Assembly (NCBI RefSeq): GCF_014696615.1
Contig: NZ_JACJQJ010000005.1
Coordinates: forward strand, 62,001-126,000
Direction: 5' to 3'
From: Nostoc linckia FACHB-104
GTDB taxonomy: Bacteria; Cyanobacteriota; Cyanobacteriia; Cyanobacteriales; Nostocaceae
DNA: 64,000 nucleotides
Under the pieces are notes generated by a model. The model had not been told where the DNA came from and searched no databases. It worked only from the letters and a program-made list of their open reading frames with translations. The position numbers were made by a program, and so were the translations under genes. This document shows positions 27,895 to 37,437 of this stretch, in pieces. Within the stretch, counting starts at the first letter, position 1; every line of letters begins with the position of its first letter.

Positions 27895-27911
27895 TCTTAA
27901 GTAACGACGCA

Positions 27912-28012
27912 AAATTAATTACAGTCATTGCGATTGCTACCCTGCGGGAACGCTAAGCGAAGCTATACCGCAGGCTTTACGCTACATTCGCAATGACATT
28001 GTGTAATTAATT
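27912..28012. repeat. Long interspersed inverted repeat between P450 and kinase
   Basis: Outer arms AATTAATTACA (27912-27922) and TGTAATTAATT (28002-28012) and inner arms GTCATTGCGA (27924-27933) and TCGCAATGAC (27988-27997) are perfect. The core resembles the GCGTAGC/CGCTAAGCG repeats of Nostoc. It may serve as a terminator for the convergent genes. Confidence 0.7.
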
Positions 28013-28083
28013 ATGTTTACTTGACAGCCTAAACGAAAAAAATGTGACACTTGCGTAAGTGCTATTTATTTCTGGGTAGTCCC

Positions 28084-31000
28084 TTACTGTTGTATTGGTA
28101 TCTCAATAATAAACTCTGTGCCTTGTCCTAGCACAGAATTACAAATTAACTGTCCCTGGTGCTTTTCTACAACTACTTGATAACTAATAGATAAACCTAA
28201 GCCTGTACCGCTACCAACTGGTTTAGTGGTAAAAAATGGATCAAATATTTTCTGACGTACTACTTCGTTCATTCCACAACCATTATCAGCAATGCGAATT
28301 CGTAGCGTATTTGAGTCTTTGAATTCACTGCGGATGTTAATTTGTGGTCTAGTTAATTGTTCAGCGTCTTTTACTACTGATTTTTGACTATTCAATATTG
28401 ACTCTTCTAAAGCATCAATTGCATTATTGATGATATTCATGAATACCTGATTCAGTTGACCTACATGACAACTCACTAAAGGTAGTTTTGCGTATTCCTG
28501 AATAACTTCAATCTTAGATAGTTCGCTATTTTCATGAAGTCGGTGTTGTAAAAGCATCAAAGTATTATCAATACCTTCATGAATATCTACAGATTTCATT
28601 TCTGCTTCATCAAGGCGGGAAAAATTACGTAAACCTAGAACAATATTACTAATTCTAGAACTTCCCAGTTTCATAGAATCAAGAATCTTGAGTAAGTCCT
28701 CGGCTAAAAACTCTAGATCAATTTCTGCTTTTTTCTGTTGAATTCTAAGTAGGGGATTAGGAAACTCTTGGTTATAAATATCAATCAAATTTAGCAAATC
28801 TTTAACATACTCACTAGCATGAGTAATATTGCCATAAATAAAGTTAATAGGGTTATTAATTTCGTGTGCAATTCCTGCGACTACTTCCCCCAATAAAGAC
28901 ATTTTTTCACTTTGAATTAATTGCGTCTGTGTCTGCTGCAATTGTTGCAAAGCTTGTTGCAAATTTTGATTTTTATCTTTGAGTTCTTGTGTTCTCTCTG
29001 CTATTTTTTCCTCTAAATTAGAATTGTAATCTTCCAATCGGTGATTAGTTTGTGCCAAATTATGGTAAAGCATGGCATTTTCTAAAGAGATGGCAGCTTG
29101 AGTAGTTAATAGTTGGAGAACATTAATGCGATCGCGTGTAAAAGCTCCGGTAGTCAGATTATTTTCTAAATACAGAATACCTAGTAATTTAGCCTGATTA
29201 ATAATTGGCAAGCATAACAAGCTCTGTGGTTTTTCTCTAATAATATAAGGATCTCCTACTAAAAATGATATCTTCTTAACATCATCAATGACAAAGATTT
29301 CTCGATGACGTTTGACATAGTTAATCAAAGTTACAGGTACATCAACACTAGACTCTAAAATAATTGACGGAAAGAATGTAGAGATAGAGTCAGAAATCGA
29401 ACTGAGACTTACTGTTGCAACTTTTAATTCTCCGCTATCACCTTCGTTTAAAACTAAAGCCGATTTAGAAGCACCTGCATTCTCCATCACAACCTGCATC
29501 AATATTGACATCAATTTCTCCAGATCAATTTCTCCCGAAAGTGCTTGAGAAACTTTGATAACAGCGGCTAAATCTAGCGAGTCAGAAATACTTGTTTGAG
29601 AACCAATCAAAGTCTGGTGAAGACTTTGATGATCAATGGATTCTTGGGTAGTAGTAGAAATTTTTTCATTTGCTGTCTGACTTTGTTTTTCTGGCTGGAG
29701 TATAGATGCAAGTAATTGAGGATAACTTGTCACCAAATCATCAACTTTGGCTTTTGCTCCCCAGCGACTATAAGCATAATAAGAATCAGTGATATAGATT
29801 TTGGCTATTTTCTCTTTACCCCATGCGAGATAGAATCTAGCTGCCAGCTCGTAAGCCAAAGCTTCTTCATTGATGTACTCATTTTCTTTAGCCTGACAAA
29901 TAGCGCGATCGTAATAATTTATAGCTGCGAGATATTCACCTGTAACACGATACCTTTCAGCCTCTACTAAATAAAATTTATGTAAATAATTCATAGGGGC
30001 ATGGTGTGCCCATTGCTGCATTTTTTCCTGATTAGATGTCACCTTAGACAATATTTTTTGTTGTTCAACTTGCTCAACATCAAAATATACCGCTAACTGG
30101 ACTAGGGAATCATAAAAATGGAAAAGAGGAAAAACTACTTGTCCTATCCCGCCTTCTAAATACTGTTCTGCTAATCTAGAAATTTGAACTGCTTGCGAAA
30201 AATCTCGAAAAAGATAACATAGATGTAGTTTACTGACATATAAATATAAAAGTCCAGCTACATCATTTAATTCCACATGAGTTTGGATACTTTTATTTTC
30301 ATTATAAGCTTGACCGACTAATATACAAGGATTATCTACGTATCCCAGCAGATTTAAAACTAATTGATGGTAAATTGCATTATAATAAAATGCTCTTTCT
30401 TGGTTAATTTTTTGGATAGCTTTACTATAATTAGCCAGTTCCATCTCCAAGTCTGTCAGTTCTTTACCAATGAGATATGAAAAGCAAGAATAAGAATATA
30501 GAGCATAAGATGCAAATTCTAAATCCCCTGTTTCTAATCCAGTAGAGTAAGTTTCTAATAAAGGTTGTAACGCTTCTCGATTATGTTCTTTCCAATGCCT
30601 AATTAAGACATTAAATACTTCCATTACCCTAGCTTTAACTTCTCTAGGATTAAACTTGAACACTATGTTTAAAGCCAGTTTGCCGAATTTATAGCCACTT
30701 TCAATATCTCCTATGATGCCGCAAAGCATTAACCCATAGGTAACATAGGCAAATGCAGACAAGGGAGCATTACCATTTTGCAGAGATATTTCAATTTGTT
30801 TAATTACAATTAATGGGAATAATTCTGGCATTACAGCATAAGCCGCAGCAAGTAACCCCGATAAAATTCTCATGACAGCAAGTGATTCAGCTTCTACCAT
30901 CTCTGGTAAATCAATTAATTCTTCGATTCGCTTCCCACTTAAATTTGATGTTAGGTTTGCCATCGCTAGCTGAATATCCGATTGGCTCGGATTTTCTGGA

Positions 31001-33786
31001 AATTTTACTCCCAATAGTTGCAAAAAGCTTAATCCAGTCTTCACAGCTTCTAGTGCTTGATTTCTTGCTCCATAGGCTAGAATTTGAATTTCATAGACTT
31101 TCACTTTCTCTAGCAAAGTTTTAGCCTGTAATAAAACTACATCGACTAATTGCTCCATCTGCTCAAATTCACCAGCTAAATAAGCAGCTTCTGCCGCTGT
31201 TTGATACAAACTTAAAGTTAATGTATATTTGCTACTCCACCTATCATTTGGTAGCAGTTCAATTCCTATTTTTAAATATTTAATTGCTGCGGTATAAGCG
31301 GTTGCTGCTAAAGCTTTAACTCCTGCCATTAGATTCATTTGTGCTAGCTCTTCACGCACATGCGAATCTGTAATTAATTCCACAGCAATATTTAATTGAT
31401 TAACAAGTTGAAAAATTTTCTCATCTCGTTCTTCATCTGGAGTATTAGACCACAGTAATAGCCCAATTTTCAGGTGAATTGGCTTTCTTTGGTCTTCAGG
31501 AATCAAAGAATAAGCAGCTTGTTGTACTCTATCATGTATAAATTTATATTTAGGAGTTTGGAAATTACTAGCTGATGATTGCTGTAAAGTTGGGCTAATA
31601 GAACTGTCTACTGAAGTATGACCTTCTTGAAACAACTTATATAGCTCAGTCTGAGGTAAAATTAGCCCTTCATGTAATGCTGACCATAATTTTGATGCAG
31701 TTTCAACTACAGATTTATCATTGACGATCGCCAAAGTTTTCAAGTCAAATTCGTTACCAATACAAGCAGCAAGTTGCAAAACTTCTTGGGTGAATATTGG
31801 CAACTTTCCTATTTGTAGTGCCATAAATTCTACGACATCATCTGTTAGCACTAATGTCTGTAGAGTTTCTAAATCATATTGCCAAGTGCTAGTTTCAAAA
31901 TTAAAGTTAATTATATTATCTTGATGTAATGATTTCAAAAATTGATTAGTAAAGAAGGGATTACCTTTGGTTTTAGAAAATACCATTTGGCTGAGAGCCA
32001 CAGCTTTCTCTTCTCGACAATGCAGAGTATCTGCAATTAAGCGATTTACATGAGCTTGATTTAAAGGAGATAGAGTAATTTGATTAATAGTTACTCCTAA
32101 ATTTTTCATTTCTTTGATTGTCAAAGAAAGTGGGTGTGCCTGAGCCACTTCATTATCACGATATGCTCCAATAATTAGCAAACCACCTTCAGTGCGATCG
32201 CTATTTAATGTCTGTGTCTCCTCTACTTTCCAAACCTCTCCTTCAAAAATGGGATTCCAAATATTTTCTCTACTTTCCACAGACAATAAAGCAGAATTAT
32301 TATTGTCTGCTTTATTTGGACTCATTAACAATTGAATAAACTTCAAAGACGCTGTATCTGCCCATTGCAAGTCATCCAAGAACATTACTAGAGGATGTTC
32401 TTTAGTACTAAATACCTGTACAAATCTTTGAAACAGTAAATTAAACCGATTTTGAACAGCACCACCAGATAGTTCCGCAACAGGTGATTGTTGACCAACA
32501 ATATATTCTAGTTCAGGAATCACATCAATAATTACCTGAGCTTGTTCACCTAAAACAGCAAGAATTTTGTTGCGCCACTTCTGAACCTGAACATCTGTCT
32601 CTAGCAGTAATTGCCCAATTAAATCTCGAAATGCTTGCACTAGTCCCGACAAAGGAATATCCCTTTGGAACTGATCGAATTTACCTTTAATAAAGTAACT
32701 CTGTTGCCGCACAATTGGCTTATGAACTTCGTTAACCACAGCAGTTTTACCAATTCCAGAGAACCCAGCAACTAATATCATTTCTGTAGTTCCCTTGTTG
32801 ACACGCTCAAAAGCTGCTAATAAAGTAGCAATTTCTGCTTGGCGACCATAAAGTTTTTCTGGAATAACAAAACGGTCTGAAATATCTTTCAGACCTAATT
32901 CAAAGCTTGCAATCGAGCCAGTGTCTTGCAATTGCTTAAAACAAAATTCTAAGTCATACCTGAGTCCGTAAGCACTCTGATAGCGGTCTTCAGCATTTTT
33001 AGCTATCAACTTGTCGATAATATCAGACAAAATGGGCGGAATTTTGTGATTTGTACGGCTAGCTTTTGGCGGTTGTTTAGCGATATGACAATAAACTAAA
33101 TCCATCGCGTCGGTACTAGTAAAGGGTAACTGTCCAGTTAGGAGTTCAAAGAAAGTTACACCTAAAGAATAAAAATCGGTGCGGTAGTCAATACCTCTGT
33201 TCATTCTTCCTGTTTGCTCAGGAGATATATAAGCTAGCGTTCCTTCTAGAACATTAGGATTTCTTAAAGATTGAATTTCTCTAGATAAGAGAGTTGCAAT
33301 GCTAAAGTCAATAACTTTAACTTCCAGAGTGCTGGGGTGAATTAGAATATTGGCAGTTTTGATGTCTTTGTGAATGATGCGGCTACGATGTAGTTCTTCA
33401 AGCGTCAATGTGATTGCTATAGCAATAGGAAAAAACTCGTTCAAAGACAGACAGTATCGTTCTGCACTTTTGTAACTCTGTACCCAATTTTTCAGCGATA
33501 TACCCCCGAAATCTTCCATGATTAAGGCATAGCTGTTATTATAAGTCTCTTGACTTAATGGTTTAACTATTCCGGATATTTTTAGGTTTTTGGTAATTGT
33601 GTATTGATTGCGGAACTGGGCAATTTCTTGGAAAGTTGGCAACTCATTCCGCATTAATTTAATAATTACAGTTCTCTTGTCTTGTTCTCTAATAGCTCGA
33701 TATACTAGGGTTTTGCTGCCACTGTAAATTTGTTCTGTAATTCGATATCCAGGAAGGGCAAATATTCTATCAGATAATATATACAT
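28084..33786 (-). CDS. HstK-type Ser/Thr kinase-AAA-GAF-histidine kinase, second copy
   Basis: 1900 residues with the same layout as the 2852-8269 gene. Kinase about 10-280 (Lys43, H139-K-D141, DFS 160-162); AAA/NACHT-like P-loop GFSGIGKT 341-348, with an extra insert near the following ATPase strands (around SPNKADNNNSALL); TPR-like region to about 1350; GAF about 1415-1575; long coiled coil (EEKIAERTQELKDKNQNLQQ); HisKA H1641 in IAHEINNP; HATPase DNGCG from 1834 and GSGTGLGLSIS. No receiver domain. It is convergent with the terpene synthase-P450 pair; related clusters in Nostoc carry a hybrid kinase beside these genes, so control of terpene production is a possible role (inference). Confidence 0.88.
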   Translation of the reverse strand: MYILSDRIFALPGYRITEQIYSGSKTLVYRAIREQDKRTVIIKLMRNELPTFQEIAQFRNQYTITKNLKISGIVKPLSQETYNNSYALIMEDFGGISLKNWVQSYKSAERYCLSLNEFFPIAIAITLTLEELHRSRIIHKDIKTANILIHPSTLEVKVIDFSIATLLSREIQSLRNPNVLEGTLAYISPEQTGRMNRGIDYRTDFYSLGVTFFELLTGQLPFTSTDAMDLVYCHIAKQPPKASRTNHKIPPILSDIIDKLIAKNAEDRYQSAYGLRYDLEFCFKQLQDTGSIASFELGLKDISDRFVIPEKLYGRQAEIATLLAAFERVNKGTTEMILVAGFSGIGKTAVVNEVHKPIVRQQSYFIKGKFDQFQRDIPLSGLVQAFRDLIGQLLLETDVQVQKWRNKILAVLGEQAQVIIDVIPELEYIVGQQSPVAELSGGAVQNRFNLLFQRFVQVFSTKEHPLVMFLDDLQWADTASLKFIQLLMSPNKADNNNSALLSVESRENIWNPIFEGEVWKVEETQTLNSDRTEGGLLIIGAYRDNEVAQAHPLSLTIKEMKNLGVTINQITLSPLNQAHVNRLIADTLHCREEKAVALSQMVFSKTKGNPFFTNQFLKSLHQDNIINFNFETSTWQYDLETLQTLVLTDDVVEFMALQIGKLPIFTQEVLQLAACIGNEFDLKTLAIVNDKSVVETASKLWSALHEGLILPQTELYKLFQEGHTSVDSSISPTLQQSSASNFQTPKYKFIHDRVQQAAYSLIPEDQRKPIHLKIGLLLWSNTPDEERDEKIFQLVNQLNIAVELITDSHVREELAQMNLMAGVKALAATAYTAAIKYLKIGIELLPNDRWSSKYTLTLSLYQTAAEAAYLAGEFEQMEQLVDVVLLQAKTLLEKVKVYEIQILAYGARNQALEAVKTGLSFLQLLGVKFPENPSQSDIQLAMANLTSNLSGKRIEELIDLPEMVEAESLAVMRILSGLLAAAYAVMPELFPLIVIKQIEISLQNGNAPLSAFAYVTYGLMLCGIIGDIESGYKFGKLALNIVFKFNPREVKARVMEVFNVLIRHWKEHNREALQPLLETYSTGLETGDLEFASYALYSYSCFSYLIGKELTDLEMELANYSKAIQKINQERAFYYNAIYHQLVLNLLGYVDNPCILVGQAYNENKSIQTHVELNDVAGLLYLYVSKLHLCYLFRDFSQAVQISRLAEQYLEGGIGQVVFPLFHFYDSLVQLAVYFDVEQVEQQKILSKVTSNQEKMQQWAHHAPMNYLHKFYLVEAERYRVTGEYLAAINYYDRAICQAKENEYINEEALAYELAARFYLAWGKEKIAKIYITDSYYAYSRWGAKAKVDDLVTSYPQLLASILQPEKQSQTANEKISTTTQESIDHQSLHQTLIGSQTSISDSLDLAAVIKVSQALSGEIDLEKLMSILMQVVMENAGASKSALVLNEGDSGELKVATVSLSSISDSISTFFPSIILESSVDVPVTLINYVKRHREIFVIDDVKKISFLVGDPYIIREKPQSLLCLPIINQAKLLGILYLENNLTTGAFTRDRINVLQLLTTQAAISLENAMLYHNLAQTNHRLEDYNSNLEEKIAERTQELKDKNQNLQQALQQLQQTQTQLIQSEKMSLLGEVVAGIAHEINNPINFIYGNITHASEYVKDLLNLIDIYNQEFPNPLLRIQQKKAEIDLEFLAEDLLKILDSMKLGSSRISNIVLGLRNFSRLDEAEMKSVDIHEGIDNTLMLLQHRLHENSELSKIEVIQEYAKLPLVSCHVGQLNQVFMNIINNAIDALEESILNSQKSVVKDAEQLTRPQINIRSEFKDSNTLRIRIADNGCGMNEVVRQKIFDPFFTTKPVGSGTGLGLSISYQVVVEKHQGQLICNSVLGQGTEFIIEIPIQQ

Positions 33787-34249
33787 TGCAGCAGAGTTAA
33801 TAATATTATGGTTCTAAGTTAGTATTCCCTTTAAAATACTCTTATTATCACAAGATGCTTATAAATACTAGCTCTTACCCAGAGGCACTGACATTGCAAG
33901 CATCAGTATTTTTACTCAAATATATTTATGCAAATTTGATATTTTTTATAAGGTTATCTGGAAATGATAAATCATTAATAAAAAATGCAACTATATTTGT
34001 GTGTTCTGCTTCGCTCTTCCCTAACCAAATTAGTAACTCTGCAATATCTAGATGGAGTTATAAGTCTTAGTTATGCTCTATTTTCAAACCGTTCCTTATC
34101 TGCTTAGATAGATTGAATATAGTATTGATGTTTAAGAAAAATTGAGATTTATCTCTATTTATTAGGAAAGACTATAAGTATTATTTATTAATTTGCAAGC
34201 TTCAGTGTATTCACTAATATTTATAAGACTTAGAAATAATTTTTAAAAG
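33787..34249. other. Intergenic region upstream of second HstK gene
   Basis: AT-rich. A 71-codon plus-strand frame (33855-34070) shows no recognisable family and has no good ribosome site; not accepted. No RNA gene or clear promoter seen. Confidence 0.5.
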
Positions 34250-34300
34250 GTTAGCTCTCTCACTTATTTCACAAGTGAGAGAGCTAACTTTAGTTTATTT
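34250..34300. terminator. Perfect 16-bp terminator hairpin
   Basis: GTTAGCTCTCTCACTT (34250-34265), a 7-nt loop and AAGTGAGAGAGCTAAC (34273-34288). A T-rich tail occurs on both strands. On the minus strand it lies 77 nt past the dioxygenase stop. Confidence 0.8.
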
Positions 34301-34364
34301 CCTTGAAATTACAGCCTACAGTTAAAATCTACAGTTCCTAGTTTTTGAAAAATTGTATTTTTAC

Positions 34365-35033
34365 CTACTCGATTAGCAAACTTGGAGAAGTCAGCACAAA
34401 CACATCTCTTGTGCCTGGGGCTGGTATTTCTGGTTTAATGGGAGTAGTAAAATGGAAAAACTCATGATCATTGACTAATAAAAGTTCTCCAGGATACAAA
34501 ATTTTGTTAAAAATAGGTTTTTCTTTCTTGGCAGTATATAAATGTGTTTCTCCTCCGAGAATATTGTCTCTAGCCACAGAGAAGATACCTATAAAATCAG
34601 TTCCATCCTGATGAATTCCTTCCGGTGCTGGATTACCCAAATTATCTGGTGAACAGGTAGTTCTAATTTGGTGTACTCCTATTTCTGCCTCTGGATGAAG
34701 TTTACAAGAATCAGTAAATGCTAAAACAAGATTTTTAAATATATCAAGTTCTATGAGTGCATCATCTAATTCTGCAAACTCTCTTTTAAGGTCTCCTAAT
34801 AACGGATTGTAGTTTTTGCTCTGGAAGAGATGACCATGAGGTAATTTAATTAATTTATCCTCAGAAACAGTGAACCGAGATAATCTTCTAGAGCGATAGT
34901 TGCCTTTGATGTAAGGATCAATAGGCATATCGTTAAAAAATGGTTTAAACCCTTCTAAATTAATAGAATTTACTTTTCTGACGGTAAACAGAAAAGCATA
35001 TTCTAATTCCGTGGCTCCCCAGACTTTTTGCAT
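34365..35033 (-). CDS. 2-oxoglutarate/Fe(II) dioxygenase (amino-acid hydroxylase type)
   Basis: 222 residues. The facial triad is clear: H141 and D143 in GIHQDGTDF and the distal H194 in EFFHFTTP; R209 in GTRDVFVLT would bind 2-oxoglutarate. The pattern matches the 2OG-Fe dioxygenase family typified by Bacillus L-isoleucine dioxygenase, which hydroxylates free aliphatic amino acids. Substrate here is unknown. No biosynthetic gene cluster flanks it: a strong terminator follows and a 535-nt gap precedes it. It starts with MQKVWGATELEYAF from ATG 35033. Confidence 0.75.
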   Translation of the reverse strand: MQKVWGATELEYAFLFTVRKVNSINLEGFKPFFNDMPIDPYIKGNYRSRRLSRFTVSEDKLIKLPHGHLFQSKNYNPLLGDLKREFAELDDALIELDIFKNLVLAFTDSCKLHPEAEIGVHQIRTTCSPDNLGNPAPEGIHQDGTDFIGIFSVARDNILGGETHLYTAKKEKPIFNKILYPGELLLVNDHEFFHFTTPIKPEIPAPGTRDVFVLTSPSLLIE

Positions 35034-35568
35034 AGGATTTACCTACTTGCACTTTGCAATCCTCCCGCTTCTTTCTCTTAGGAGGCTGATAATATCTAGT
35101 TTATGCTACTTTTTATTAAATTGTCGTAAAAATAACTACATAAATTGTCAATTAATGATATGGAAGTATGAATTTGAATAAAATCTACCCCTAGCAGTAC
35201 TAGAGGAGAACCAAAGTATATTTATTATTCCTTGGGCGTGTCAGTACCAAAAATTACATAGCTATTTTCAGCGATTGACTGACTCACCAACCCTAAACGT
35301 TGAAATATTTATGACCACCAGCTTTGGCGAATTGGTATAACTTACCAACTTCAGGTAGTAAGTTTCGACGCGTCAAGAATTACTGACTCAAACTTCTACC
35401 AAACAAGTGCAATCACAAGCCTGAGAGAGTTTAAATATAGCCAAATCAAAGTATATTGATGAGAGGCAAATTATAAAGAAAAAATTAAAATTTAGAGCTT
35501 GCCAAAAGCAGACTCAGACAAATTTTTTCGCCTGTGCATTTCTAATATATTGATGGCGCATCACTTAA
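35034..35568. other. Divergent intergenic region, dioxygenase/sfsA
   Basis: 535 bp, with no coding frame. A small dyad AACTTAC...GTAAGTT occurs near 35338-35365. Nothing else was recognised. Confidence 0.5.
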
Positions 35569-36294
35569 ATGATTGATTGGCTTTATAAATACCCACCTCT
35601 TTATCCAGGTATTTTACTCAAGCGCTACAAGCGCTTTTTTGCTGATGTTCAACTTGCTTCTGGGGAGGTAGTAACAGCACATTGTCCCAATACAGGGCCA
35701 ATGACTGGAGTATCAACTATTGGCAGTTTGGTACAACTTTCACTCAGTGATAATCCTAACCGCAAACTAGCCTACACTCTAGAATTAATTCAGGTGCATG
35801 ATAATGAACCAACTTGGGTAGGTGTGAATACTGCCTTGCCAAATCGGGTAATTAAGTTAGCTTTAGCAAAACGTCTGTTTCCAGAATTAGGTGACTATAA
35901 CCACATCAAAGGAGAGGTGGTTTATGGCCAAGATAAAAAAAGCCGCGTAGATTTCTTCTTGACAGGAAGCGACCAAGAACGCCCAATTTATGTAGAGGTG
36001 AAAAATACTACTTTCGCAGAAGGGAGACTAGCACTATTTCCTGACACCGAGACCACAAGAGGACAAAAGCACTTACGAGAACTGATGGCGCTATTACCTC
36101 TAACCCGTGCGGTGATGCTGTATTTTATTAATCGCGGCGATTGTAGCGAGTTTGCTCCTGGAGATATTACAGATCCTATATATGGTAAGTTGTTGCGGGA
36201 TGCGATCGCACTTGGTTTGGAAGTATTACCCTGCCGTTTTGATGTCTCCCCAGAAGGTATCCGTTATTTAGGTTTAGCAAAACTGAAAATTTAG
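35569..36294 (+). CDS. sfsA: SfsA family DNA-binding / putative nuclease protein
   Basis: 241 residues, typical length. The family hallmarks are AHCPNTGPMTG near residue 37 and a PD-(D/E)XK-type core formed by D128 (SRVDFFL), E143 and K145 (YVEVKN), followed by FPDTETTRGQKHL. E. coli SfsA was named for stimulation of maltose fermentation genes and binds DNA; nuclease activity is predicted from the fold. ATG 35569 gives the usual short start before YPPLYPGILLKRYKRF. It stands alone and is followed by a perfect palindrome. Confidence 0.9.
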   Translation: MIDWLYKYPPLYPGILLKRYKRFFADVQLASGEVVTAHCPNTGPMTGVSTIGSLVQLSLSDNPNRKLAYTLELIQVHDNEPTWVGVNTALPNRVIKLALAKRLFPELGDYNHIKGEVVYGQDKKSRVDFFLTGSDQERPIYVEVKNTTFAEGRLALFPDTETTRGQKHLRELMALLPLTRAVMLYFINRGDCSEFAPGDITDPIYGKLLRDAIALGLEVLPCRFDVSPEGIRYLGLAKLKI

Positions 36295-36307
36295 TTAACA
36301 GTTGGAG

Positions 36308-36327
36308 AGACGCGATTAATCGCGTCT
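36308..36327. repeat. 20-bp perfect palindrome (AGACGCGATTAATCGCGTCT)
   Basis: Perfect self-complementary sequence 14 nt after sfsA, between convergent genes. It is an interspersed palindrome common in cyanobacteria and may give a weak hairpin terminator. Confidence 0.7.
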
Positions 36328-36362
36328 GTACTCAAGAGTATCTTGAATGTCTTTCACAGTTT

Positions 36363-37259
36363 TTAATTCTCCCGTTCACGAAACCATTGCAGACGACGCT
36401 CAAACCGTTCTAGACTGTCTGGGTGTTGCTGTCCAATAATGTAGTTCCAAAGAACAGTTTGAAAAGTGCGCGCCTCAATAAATAAATTCAAGACTGGCTC
36501 ATCAATTTTGACACCGTAGCCTTGAAGTGCAGCATCCGACCACTCAACATCCTTTCCCAAAACATGGGATGCTGCCACAAGAGATGCAATATCCCAAAAA
36601 ATTGGAGCAATAAATGTGTCTTCCCAGTCAGCCCATAATACACCGCGTGTAGTATTCAATACATTTGATGGGTTAGAATCGCCATGAACTGCTTGCATGG
36701 GTAGCTGTAATTGCTGGAACTGAGTTTTTAATCTTTCGTTCACTCGTTGCAGCATATTTGTATCCGCAGAACTGAATACCCCCTCATTTTGGAGTTGGGA
36801 GAAAATTTGCTCTGACTCAGATAAGGCATCAAGAACAGGAAGCTCACCTTGAAAGTTTACCAGTGCTTCATGACACTCACGCAGTGCCCGTCCCGCAAGA
36901 GTTGGGTTTACTGGCTCGTCTAATTCTTCAACAAATTCCCAAAAGCTTAACACTAAACCATTGTGATGATACGGCCCGGGTGCCACCACAGTGCTAGGAG
37001 GTATAATAGGCGCACCTCTCATAGCGAGATGACTTGCAACTGCAATCTCTCGTTTTAGCCATGCATCGCCTTTACGGACTGTCCCCGTTGTCGTTGCCAC
37101 TCTTGCCACCACTGGAGTGGGGTGCAGATGGACTAGCAAGTTGCTATGGTCTGCTAAAACAATTGCTCTATCAAAGTTAATACCTTGCTTTTGAGCAACC
37201 TCGCATAGAGTTTGTATGGCAGTCTGCACGTTAGCTGTATCAACCATCTCCGTCATCAT
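36363..37259 (-). CDS. Aminoglycoside phosphotransferase (APH) family kinase
   Basis: 298 residues. Catalytic loop H192-G-D194-SNPSN199 and metal-binding D211 in LWADWEDT are intact. The N-terminal lobe is short, with V-A-R-V near residue 52. The family covers antibiotic, choline, fructosamine and other small-molecule kinases, so the substrate is not assigned; antibiotic resistance should not be assumed. Starts with MMTEM, so the second ATG is equally possible. It is followed downstream by convergent sfsA and preceded by a repeat-filled gap. Confidence 0.78.
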   Translation of the reverse strand: MMTEMVDTANVQTAIQTLCEVAQKQGINFDRAIVLADHSNLLVHLHPTPVVARVATTTGTVRKGDAWLKREIAVASHLAMRGAPIIPPSTVVAPGPYHHNGLVLSFWEFVEELDEPVNPTLAGRALRECHEALVNFQGELPVLDALSESEQIFSQLQNEGVFSSADTNMLQRVNERLKTQFQQLQLPMQAVHGDSNPSNVLNTTRGVLWADWEDTFIAPIFWDIASLVAASHVLGKDVEWSDAALQGYGVKIDEPVLNLFIEARTFQTVLWNYIIGQQHPDSLERFERRLQWFREREN

Positions 37260-37359
37260 TGAACCTATTTAACGCACCATCCATATAAGATATCGCTCTT
37301 CACAATGATGTTAGGTGTTTAGTTTTTGGTGTTGGCGAGGCAAGGGAGACAAAGGGCAT

Positions 37360-37435
37360 ACAGGAGAAATAAAAAATGCCCATTACCAACTAATTACCAA
37401 TTACCTAATGCCCAATGCCCAATGCCTCATGCCCA
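37360..37435. repeat. Short tandem repeats (AATGCCC / AATTACC heptads)
   Basis: Repeats of CAATTACCAA- and AATGCCC-type units in the 178-bp gap after the fructokinase gene; STRR type, non-coding. Confidence 0.65.
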
Positions 37436-37437
37436 AT

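Noticed and set aside
33855-34070. 71-codon plus-strand frame
   Set aside because: No recognisable domain or ribosome-binding site in an AT-rich gap.
36363-37259. Antibiotic-resistance gene
   Set aside because: Only the general APH-family motifs are visible; the family has many non-resistance members and no resistance context is present.
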